Assembly (NCBI RefSeq): GCF_031846445.1
Contig: NZ_JAVRHR010000003.1
Coordinates: 1-64,000 of the forward strand
Reading direction: 5' to 3'
DNA length: 64,000 nucleotides
Source: Croceitalea rosinachiae
Lineage (GTDB): Bacteria; Bacteroidota; Bacteroidia; Flavobacteriales; Flavobacteriaceae
The translations under genes and the position numbers were made by a program. Position 1 is the first letter of the stretch, and each line of letters starts with the position of its first letter. The notes beneath the pieces are model-generated. The model was not told the DNA's origin. It saw only the letters and a list, made by a program, of their open reading frames with translations, and ran no database searches. Positions 20,701-27,202 of this stretch are shown here, in pieces.

Positions 20701-21046
20701 CAATTTCTTGTGATGCAAAACCAATATAGCTGAATACCAATGTTGCGTTGGCGTCAGCTTCAATGGTATAGTTGCCATCAAAATCTGTTTGTGTTCCATT
20801 AGTCGTTCCTTTGACTAAAACACTAGCTCCCGGCAATGGGGCCCCGTCAGAATCAGTGACCGTACCGGAAACTGTGGTTTGAAAAACCGCAATGCCTTCT
20901 TCGTTTAAGTTGTTGTTTGCCTGAACTGCCTGAGTTCCTAAAACCATAAATAATGCCAAAGCAAGCCCTTGAACTGCCTTAAACAAAGTCATGGTCTTGG
21001 TTCTCCATGCATAAAGACCAAGTTCATTTGATTGTTTCATAATCAT
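17768..21046 (-). CDS. SusC/RagA-family TonB-linked outer-membrane receptor
   Basis: 1092 aa, a usual size. Imports the ligand delivered by SusD, using ExbBD-TonB energy. An unusually long N-terminus (about 19 residues before MTLFKAVQG) precedes the signal peptide ending near QAVQA. A carboxypeptidase-D-like regulatory domain follows (VSGTVTDSDGAPLPGASVLV, about 58-140). The plug domain carries VRIRGLGT and NPLYIIDGA, then comes the 22-strand barrel. The last residues (GVNLKM) end in the usual barrel-sorting hydrophobic pattern. ATG at 21046; the ATGs at residues 3 and 19 are possible alternatives. First gene of the susCD pair, divergent from the AraC gene. Confidence 0.95.
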   Translation of the reverse strand: MIMKQSNELGLYAWRTKTMTLFKAVQGLALALFMVLGTQAVQANNNLNEEGIAVFQTTVSGTVTDSDGAPLPGASVLVKGTTNGTQTDFDGNYTIEADANATLVFSYIGFASQEIAINGQTTINATMAEDAAKLSEVVVVGYTTQTRGDLTGSVASVDVSEATKQPVVNVAEALEGRATGVSIINNGAPGSPPIVRIRGLGTPNNNNPLYIIDGAQTIDPNILNTINPADIAQINVLKDGAASIYGARASNGVIIITTKSGSYNQNKLNVSLDVSTGFSRATRLPDILGAQALGDVFFESQTNDAIRLGTPVADISHPQYFPTGGAATVPSQLLGVSLLGTGEAVNAPVQPGGTNWLDEIFRSAPTQNITANFSNGNETSKYSATIGYLNREGIPNDVGFKRAQVRLNSEFKVSDRLTIGEHLNVSFSNNKGNVDNAIQFALRSSPLVPVFDDLGRFAGGYANSNGLSNSENPVAILSRNGDDFLKQTRIIGDVYASLNIADGLTAKTSIGGDISYLNSRDFLATDPESPEPRGTNTLTERNQQTYNWVWTNTLNYSKTFGDHSINALVGLEANSSTGKSLQVAATGFLFETPDFYLLDNASGAAIVDPDNTFDFENTLSSIFGSVNYSFSNKYLASATVRRDRSSRFLGDNQTGVFPAFSGGWVMSNEDFFPQDGIINRLKLKASWGALGNQELPVGNPGINQSNLNNQLADYAFGGGGNATTGALLSAVGNADIRWETSETLNIGAEFGLFDDALSISLEYYELTTEDLIVANGNIIGDTAIDAAPPFVNSGNVKNSGIDLNISFQKQANADFSYGIDFNLSTVKNEVTALFNDVPLLGNTGFRGGNITVTEVGQPISSFFGRVADGIYRSEAEVAAGPDQGFANDAAGVGRLRYRDLNDDGVINDDDRDFIGNPIPDATFGLNLNANYKNWDFSAFFAGTLGNDIYNYDKIFTDFATFPNGNRNARVLDAFNATTNPNGSQPALSFGLLNNETAPNSFLVEDGSFVRLKNVVIGYTLPDQITDKLGLSSLRFYINASNLFTITGYDGIDPEIQPTNVNGSPANTALTLGVDQNTFPLSQIFLLGVNLKM

Positions 21047-21417
21047 GAGTTATTAATTAAGTTATGTTAAATAGTTCAGCCATTCTACCAGTTAGTTTGA
21101 TCGAATGTCACATAAATGATAAAATTATATAAATGAGATACATTAAACTGATATTATATTATCATTCTTTTGTACTATTTTTAAGGAAGGTAAATTTAAT
21201 GTTAATAGATTATATAATCACTTGACAAACAATTATTTAATACAAAAAACTTGTTTTTCTAGGTAAGCTCAGGGAGTAAGATACTGAAAAAAACATGTCT
21301 TAATTCGTAATCATGTCATATTTTAACAAATATTATTGTAGTTTCATAAATGATTTTGATGCTATGATTCTTTTGCGTGACAAAATAGTATTGATTATTT
21401 AACGAAAACGTTTTCGT
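21047..21417. other. Divergent control region between susC and the AraC gene
   Basis: 371 bp, AT-rich, no gene. It must hold the promoters for the susCD side and the AraC-GMC side. Visible elements are a perfect 16-bp LacI-type palindrome at 21402-21417 and two copies of the 10-mer CATAAATGAT (21111-21120 and 21345-21354). No exact TAnnTTTG element was found for either direction, which suits regulated promoters. Confidence 0.6.
21402..21417. promoter_or_regulatory. LacI/GalR-type operator palindrome
   Basis: ACGAAAACGTTTTCGT is a perfect 16-bp inverted repeat centred on CG, the classic form for LacI-family repressors. It directly abuts the AraC ATG (21418), occupying the position of the ribosome binding site, so a bound repressor would block transcription or its early elongation. 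No lacI-type gene lies in this window. Confidence 0.65.
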
Positions 21418-22287
21418 ATGTTAAGAAAATACCAAAGAGAGATTACGAACTTGTCGCCACAAGACAGTTTTTTAGTAATAAACCGCTTTAGAGACACTTT
21501 TGATTACCCTGTTCATTTTCACCCAGAATTGGAACTTAATTTTATCTTGAATGGTAAGGGTATGCAACGAACCGTGGGCTTTAGCATAGAAGAAATTGAT
21601 GATTACGAATTAGTTTTGGTAGGTTCTAATGTTTATCATGCATGGAAAATGCACAATTGCACTCATAGTGTACATGAAGTGACCATTCAATTTCATAATG
21701 ATCTTTTTGAAGATAATCTCACTAGAAGAAGTGTAATGAGACCTTTTAGAGAAATGATGAATCGTTCGATACACGGTATTCACTTTGATAAAAAGGAGAC
21801 AAAAAAAATATCTCAGCGTATAATTAACGTTTCAGAACTAGAAGGGTTTGAATATTTTTTGGAAATGTTCTCTATTCTTTATGATTTGTCGATGACTAAA
21901 AATCAACGGTTGCTATCTGTTTCGAAAATTTCTAGGGATGATTTTGATAATAGTGATAGAATTCAACTCTTCTATAATTTTATTCAAGAGAATTACGCCA
22001 ATAAGATTACTTTGGATCAAGTATCGAACATGTTAAACATGAGTAAGGTATCGTTTAACAGATTTATAAAAAAAAGCACGGAACGTACCTTTGTTGAGTA
22101 TTTGAATGACATTCGTGTGGAGAACGCTTCAAGAATGTTAGCTGAAGAAGAGCAGGGGATTTCTGAAATAGCGTATAAATGTGGTTTTTACAATATTGCA
22201 AATTTCAATAGGATTTTCAAAAAAATTAAAGGGTGCACCCCAAGTCAATATAGAAAAGAGTTTTATAGGCTAACTAGAATACATTAA
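21418..22287 (+). CDS. AraC-family transcriptional regulator
   Basis: 289 aa. N-terminal cupin-like sensor (about 1-130, including PVHFHPELELNFIL) typical of sugar-responsive AraC regulators. The C-terminal double helix-turn-helix (about 185-283) includes ITLDQVSNMLNMSKVSFNRF and the signature ISEIAYKCGFYNIANFNRIFKK. It probably controls the flanking susCD operon and the GMC operon. The ATG at 21418 has no Shine-Dalgarno sequence; its 5' side is the LacI-type palindrome. It is 29 bp upstream of the GMC gene, so the two may be co-transcribed. The inducer is not predictable, but a sugar acid is reasonable from the neighbours. Confidence 0.92.
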   Translation: MLRKYQREITNLSPQDSFLVINRFRDTFDYPVHFHPELELNFILNGKGMQRTVGFSIEEIDDYELVLVGSNVYHAWKMHNCTHSVHEVTIQFHNDLFEDNLTRRSVMRPFREMMNRSIHGIHFDKKETKKISQRIINVSELEGFEYFLEMFSILYDLSMTKNQRLLSVSKISRDDFDNSDRIQLFYNFIQENYANKITLDQVSNMLNMSKVSFNRFIKKSTERTFVEYLNDIRVENASRMLAEEEQGISEIAYKCGFYNIANFNRIFKKIKGCTPSQYRKEFYRLTRIH

Positions 22288-22316
22288 CCTAAATAACTAA
22301 ACTAATATAAAGAATA

Positions 22317-24038
22317 ATGCAAATAATTGAAGATTCAGAAGAGTTTGATGTTATCATAGTGGGCTCTGGTGCTGGCGGTGGCATGGCTACCAAACAATTA
22401 GCGGATGCTGGTTTTAAAGTGGCCGTAGTTGAAGCTGGACCATATTTTGATCCTGCAGACCCTAAAACCATGACCCAGTTAAAATGGCCCTATGAATCAC
22501 CCCGAAGAGGGGCCAGTACCGACCGTGCTTTTGGGGAATGGGATATGTCTTATGGTGATTGGGAAGTAGACGGCGAACCCTATACCGTTGAAGATGGTAC
22601 TGAGTTTAAATGGTGGCGCTCTAGAATGCTAGGTGGTAGAACCAATCACTGGGGCAGGATTTCTTTGCGTTTTGGCCCCAAAGATTTTAAGGGTAAAACA
22701 AGAGATGGTTTAGGTGATGACTGGCCTATTGGTTATGATGATGTAAAGCCTTATTACGATAAAGTAGATAAATTAATAGGAGTTTTTGGTACCAATGAAG
22801 GTCTTGAGAACGATCCAGATGGTTTTTTTCTACCCCCGCCAAAACCGCGTTTACATGAACTTTTTTATATCAATGGAGCAAAAAAATCTGGTATTCCGGT
22901 GATACCGTCAAGAATGTCCATGTTAACCAAAAGAATAAATAATGACCGTGGTGTCTGTTTTTATTGTGGACAATGTTCGAGATCATGCTCCGTCTATGCA
23001 GATTTTTCCTCTGGGAGCTGTCTTATTTTTCCAGCCCAAAAAAGTGGTGGTCAAGTTAAAATATATGTGAATTCAATGGTCCGCGAAGTGACTACAAATG
23101 AAGAAGGCAAAGCCACTGGGGTTTCTTATATCAATAAAGAAGATAGAAAAGAATACAAACTTAAAGGTAAGGTTGTTGTTTTAGCCGCATCTGCGTGCAG
23201 TTCTGCGCGTATTCTTTTGAATTCTAAAAGTAAGCAACACCCAAATGGACTAGGAAATAGTAGTGATTTGGTCGGTAAATATTTGCATGACTCTACAGGA
23301 GCAAGTGCTGCCGGGTTTATACCTGGCCTCATGAACAGAAAAACTTCCTACAATGAAGACGGTGTAGGGGGTATGCACGTGTATTCACCTTGGTGGGGCG
23401 ATAATTCAAAATTAGATTTTCCTCGGGGTTATCATATTGAGGTATGGGGCGGCATGGGCCAACCTAATTATGGATTCGGCTTTAACGCCAATGACTTTAA
23501 TAAATTCTTTGGATTAGAAGTAGGTGGTTATGGTGAGAGTTTGCGTGATGATGTTAAAAAGTACTATGGTTCTGTTGTTGGTTTTGGAGGCAGGGGTGAG
23601 GGTATTGCAAGAAAAGAAAATTACTGCGAAATAGATCCAACTACACTTGACGAGTATGGTATTCCTGTTTTAAAGTTTAACTACAAATGGTCCGACCTTG
23701 AAAAGAAACAGGCCAAACATATGCAAGATACTTTTGAAGAGTTGATTTATAATATGGGAGGTCATCCTTTAGGTGAAAAACCTGGAAAAGAGAGTAACTA
23801 TGGTTTACTTGCCCCTGGTCAAATTATTCATGAAGTAGGTACTACTAGAATGGGTGATGACCCTAAAACATCGGTTACCAATAAGTTCAATCAGTTACAC
23901 GATGTCGATAATGTTTTTATAGTTGATGCCGGACCTTTTGTTTCTCAAGCAGATAAAAATTGTACTTGGACTATTTTGGCGCTTTCTTGGCGAGCCTCGG
24001 ACTACATCATTGAACAATTAAAACAACAAAATATTTAA
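22317..24038 (+). CDS. GMC-family FAD-dependent sugar/alcohol dehydrogenase, large subunit
   Basis: 573 aa. N-terminal FAD-binding fold (IIVGSGAGGGMATK, about 14-27) and the GMC motif GGRTNHWGR near residue 107. The C-terminal catalytic region has the His in HEVGTTRMGD and the Asn in ADKNCTWTI. A Cys-rich loop (Cys214, 217, 220, 224 and 235) resembles an iron-sulfur binding site, as in bacterial FAD-dependent glucose dehydrogenase. No signal peptide, yet the small subunit encoded 2 bp downstream has a Tat-type leader. This fits a heteromer exported by hitchhiking to oxidise a sugar or glycoside in the periplasm. The precise substrate is unknown; glucoside 3-dehydrogenase and gluconate dehydrogenase are the nearest functional models. 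Confidence 0.88.
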   Translation: MQIIEDSEEFDVIIVGSGAGGGMATKQLADAGFKVAVVEAGPYFDPADPKTMTQLKWPYESPRRGASTDRAFGEWDMSYGDWEVDGEPYTVEDGTEFKWWRSRMLGGRTNHWGRISLRFGPKDFKGKTRDGLGDDWPIGYDDVKPYYDKVDKLIGVFGTNEGLENDPDGFFLPPPKPRLHELFYINGAKKSGIPVIPSRMSMLTKRINNDRGVCFYCGQCSRSCSVYADFSSGSCLIFPAQKSGGQVKIYVNSMVREVTTNEEGKATGVSYINKEDRKEYKLKGKVVVLAASACSSARILLNSKSKQHPNGLGNSSDLVGKYLHDSTGASAAGFIPGLMNRKTSYNEDGVGGMHVYSPWWGDNSKLDFPRGYHIEVWGGMGQPNYGFGFNANDFNKFFGLEVGGYGESLRDDVKKYYGSVVGFGGRGEGIARKENYCEIDPTTLDEYGIPVLKFNYKWSDLEKKQAKHMQDTFEELIYNMGGHPLGEKPGKESNYGLLAPGQIIHEVGTTRMGDDPKTSVTNKFNQLHDVDNVFIVDAGPFVSQADKNCTWTILALSWRASDYIIEQLKQQNI

Positions 24039-24040
24039 CC

Positions 24041-24754
24041 ATGGACAGAAGAAAAAGTATACAAACCATAATTCTTGGTGCGGGTGCTTCTGCATTAGCA
24101 TTTCATGGTTGTAAAACAGATGGCGCATTATCAAAAGAGACCTCGATAAATACTGATGAAAAGTATTTTGGTCGCACACCTGCCGAACTCGAACGCCTTG
24201 AAAAACTCAATACGGAAGAGTTATTTAATGCTCATGAACTAGATACGCTCGGCGTTTTGAGCACCGTTATCTTACCTCCAAAAGAACCGCATGGTGGGCC
24301 TTTAGAGGCAAATGTGCCCGAATTTATTGAATTTATGGGAAAAGATATTCCTGAATTAAAACCAACACTTTTAGGTGGGTTGATGTGGTTAGATCATAAA
24401 TCCAATACAGATTTTGGAATTGAGTTTAAGTCGGCAACTTTAGAACAGCAAAAGCAAATTTGCGATCAAATTTGCTGGCATGACCCTGAAGAACCTTTAG
24501 ATAAGCAAGCCTTAGAGATACAGTTTTTTGCTTTAATGCGAAACTTAACGGTTTGCGGTTACTATACTTCAAAAGTTGGTATTGCTGATTTAGGATATAA
24601 AGGGAATATGCCCAATGTATGGGATGGCGTGCCGCAAGATATTTTAGATCAACATGGGGTGGCATATGACCCCGAATGGATTGCTAAATGCGTAGATCAG
24701 AGTAAACGTGGGGTAATTGCCGAATGGGATGATAATGGAAACTTGTTGACGTAA
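24041..24754 (+). CDS. Gluconate 2-dehydrogenase subunit 3-family protein (small subunit)
   Basis: 237 aa. The N-terminus MDRRKSIQTIILGAGASA is a twin-arginine leader, and the following LAFHGC looks like a lipobox, so the protein may be a Tat-exported lipoprotein. The rest matches the gluconate 2-dehydrogenase subunit 3 family (TLGVLSTVILPPKEP, and FFALMRNLTVCGYYTSKVG in the second half). In the family this subunit accompanies a GMC flavoprotein and helps its export and maturation. The 2-bp spacing to the GMC gene supports a complex. Confidence 0.85.
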   Translation: MDRRKSIQTIILGAGASALAFHGCKTDGALSKETSINTDEKYFGRTPAELERLEKLNTEELFNAHELDTLGVLSTVILPPKEPHGGPLEANVPEFIEFMGKDIPELKPTLLGGLMWLDHKSNTDFGIEFKSATLEQQKQICDQICWHDPEEPLDKQALEIQFFALMRNLTVCGYYTSKVGIADLGYKGNMPNVWDGVPQDILDQHGVAYDPEWIAKCVDQSKRGVIAEWDDNGNLLT

Positions 24755-24925
24755 AGCTATATTTGAAATGAATCTCCAAGATTTTTTAAACTAGCACCAT
24801 TGAACCTTAAATTAATTGCATAAATGTTAAGCAAGTAGTAACTATCAACAGTATCTATATTTTTTATAGTTATAATAATCTTGGGTAAGTTTATCCATAA
24901 AGATTTTTTCCAGTAATCTTAATAA

Positions 24926-26119
24926 ATGAAAGATGCAGCATTTCAGAACTATTTAATGGAACAGACCATGCGATGGTATGGCCCCGAAGATTCTGTTGGG
25001 TTACTTGATATTAAACAAGCTGGATGCACGGGCATTGTAAGTGCATTACATGATATACCTAATGGTGAGGTTTGGGGCATTGACGCTATTTTAAAAAGAA
25101 AAAAAGTAATTGAAGATGTTGGCTTAGTTTGGTCGGTTGTTGAAAGTCTTCCAGTGCACGAAGACATAAAATCACAAACCAATAATTTCAAAGTTTTTAT
25201 TGATAATTATAAACAGTCTTTAAAAAATTTGGCTGATTGTGGCATATTCCGTGTGGTCTATAACTTTATGCCAGTTCTAGATTGGACAAGAACAGATTTA
25301 AAGCTCAAATTTCATGATGGTTCCTTGGCGTTGCGTTTTGATTTTAAGGCTTTAATTGTTTTTGACCTTTATATTCTTAAACGCCCAAAAGCTGAAAACG
25401 ACTATACTAAAAAAGAACTTAAAGAAGCAAAAATATATTTTGATTCAATGTCTGAAGAAGATAAGCTTCTTCTGCAACGAAATATAATTGCCGGACTCCC
25501 AGGAAGTGAAAATAGCTTTACTCTAAAAGAGTTTCAAAATCGATTGGATAGATATGAAAATATTGATGGTGACCATTTAAGAAGGCACCTTTTCTATTTT
25601 TTAAATGAAATATGTCCTTTGGCAGACGAAATTGGAATTAAGCTTTCCATTCACCCAGATGACCCTCCAATTAGTATTCTGGGTTTGCCAAGAGTTATAA
25701 GCACAAAAACAGATTTGAGAAAATTGTTTGAAATGGTTCTTAACACATCCAATGGGTTGTGTTTCTGTAGCGGTTCATTGGGTGCAAGATCTGATAATGA
25801 CTTGCTTTCCATATTACAAACCTTTTCAGAAAGAATTAATTTTTTACACTTACGAAATGTAAAATTAGAAGGTGAAGGTAGTTTTCATGAGGCGAACCAT
25901 TTAACTGGTAATGTAGACATGACAGAAATCGTTGCCGAAATTATAAAGTTATCAAGGCGAAGAAAAGTGCGTATTCCAATGCGGCCTGACCATGGACATC
26001 AAATGTTGGATGATTTAAATAAAAAGACTAATCCGGGATATTCTGCTATTGGCAGACTTAGAGGGCTTGCTGAATTAAGAGGTCTTGAATTAGGGTTAGC
26101 ATCAATAACTGACTGTTAA
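24926..26119 (+). CDS. uxuA: Mannonate dehydratase
   Basis: 397 aa, normal length. Converts D-mannonate to 2-keto-3-deoxy-D-gluconate in hexuronate breakdown, in the cytoplasm. Family motifs seen are MRWYGPEDSV at the start, HPDDPP (about 243), CFCSGSLGAR, HLRN, MRPDHGHQM and the terminal GRLRGLAELRGLELG. Metal ligands are expected among the Cys and His residues of these motifs. It follows the GMC pair after 171 bp and precedes a transporter by 11 bp. No UxaC, UxuB, KdgK or KdgA gene is nearby, so the rest of the pathway must lie elsewhere. Confidence 0.93.
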   Translation: MKDAAFQNYLMEQTMRWYGPEDSVGLLDIKQAGCTGIVSALHDIPNGEVWGIDAILKRKKVIEDVGLVWSVVESLPVHEDIKSQTNNFKVFIDNYKQSLKNLADCGIFRVVYNFMPVLDWTRTDLKLKFHDGSLALRFDFKALIVFDLYILKRPKAENDYTKKELKEAKIYFDSMSEEDKLLLQRNIIAGLPGSENSFTLKEFQNRLDRYENIDGDHLRRHLFYFLNEICPLADEIGIKLSIHPDDPPISILGLPRVISTKTDLRKLFEMVLNTSNGLCFCSGSLGARSDNDLLSILQTFSERINFLHLRNVKLEGEGSFHEANHLTGNVDMTEIVAEIIKLSRRRKVRIPMRPDHGHQMLDDLNKKTNPGYSAIGRLRGLAELRGLELGLASITDC

Positions 26120-26130
26120 ACTCATAAACC

Positions 26131-27201
26131 GTGAAGAAATTGAAAAAGTTTGGGTGGTACTTAATAATAGGCTTGGTCTTAGTTTCCATTAGCTTGTTCT
26201 TTTGTAATAAAATTCAATGGTTAGGAATCGCTTTGGTACTGCTATTTATTTTATTAGCATTGGTTTTGCAGACCTCAAAAAAGCTTAAAGGTTTCTCATT
26301 TACTGTTCTCATTTTCGCTGCGGTTATAGGCGCCCTTTTCTACCCTGAAGTTTTTATTCAAATAGGTTCTTTTGAGTTAAAAAAACTAATTATACCACTT
26401 CTAATGATAATTATGTTTGGTATGGGTACATCAATGAGTTTTTTAGACTTTGTTGGTGTAGTGAAAATGCCGAAAGGAGTTTTAATAGGTCTGCTATTGC
26501 AGTTTACAGTTATGCCATTTATTGGGTTTGGGTTGGCCTATGTCTCTAATTTACCACCAGAAATTGCAGCTGGAGTGATTTTAGTTGGTTGTTCGCCTAG
26601 CGGACTTGCTTCTAACGTTATGGCCTATATTTCGGGAGCCAACTTGGCTTTGTCCTTAACATTGACAGCAGTCGCTACTTTATTAGCTCCGTTGGTAACT
26701 CCTTTTTTTATGAAATTGTTGGCGAATGAGCTGGTACCTATTGATTTTATTACCATGTTTTGGAGTATTGTTAAAATTGTCATTTTACCGATAGTTTTAG
26801 GACTTTTGCTTAATCATTTTGCAAAGACCAGAATAACTTTCCTCAATAAAATATTACCACTGGTTTCTATGGCAGGTATTGCCTCTATTATTGTAATCAT
26901 TACAGCAGCTGGAAGGGATTCATTACTTTCTATAGGTTTGATTTTAATCTTAGTGGTCATAGCTCATAATTTATGTGGTTTTCTACTGGGTTATTTTGGG
27001 GGTAGACTTTGTGGTTTAGATGTTGCATCTTCTAGAACTATAGCTTTTGAGGTAGGTATGCAAAATGCTGGCTTGGCTTCTGGGATAGCCCTCGAAATGG
27101 GTAAACTTGCCACCATGGGTCTTGCTTCTGCCGTATTTGGCCCTTGGATGAACATCTCTGGTTCTTCCTTAGCATCTATTTGGAAGGAAAGAAAACCTTA
27201 A
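26131..27201 (+). CDS. Bile acid:sodium symporter (BASS)-family transporter
   Basis: 356 aa with about 10-11 hydrophobic helices. Characteristic BASS stretches are MFGMGTSMSFLDF (about 96), GVILVGCSPSGLASNVMAYISGANLALSL (split by the discontinuous helix that binds Na+) and AFEVGMQNAGLASGIA near the C-terminus. Bacterial members carry organic anions such as pantoate and keto acids, not only bile acids. GTG start at 26131, 11 bp after uxuA, so probably one transcript. A sugar acid or keto acid of the same pathway is a reasonable inferred substrate. Two extra helices at the N-terminus (about 10-50) precede the core. Confidence 0.87.
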   Translation: MKKLKKFGWYLIIGLVLVSISLFFCNKIQWLGIALVLLFILLALVLQTSKKLKGFSFTVLIFAAVIGALFYPEVFIQIGSFELKKLIIPLLMIIMFGMGTSMSFLDFVGVVKMPKGVLIGLLLQFTVMPFIGFGLAYVSNLPPEIAAGVILVGCSPSGLASNVMAYISGANLALSLTLTAVATLLAPLVTPFFMKLLANELVPIDFITMFWSIVKIVILPIVLGLLLNHFAKTRITFLNKILPLVSMAGIASIIVIITAAGRDSLLSIGLILILVVIAHNLCGFLLGYFGGRLCGLDVASSRTIAFEVGMQNAGLASGIALEMGKLATMGLASAVFGPWMNISGSSLASIWKERKP

Positions 27202-27202
27202 A

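Noticed and set aside
24758..24765. TATATTTG as a promoter for uxuA
   Set aside because: An exact -7 match but over 160 bp before the start; an intervening transcript leader is possible, yet nothing supports it.
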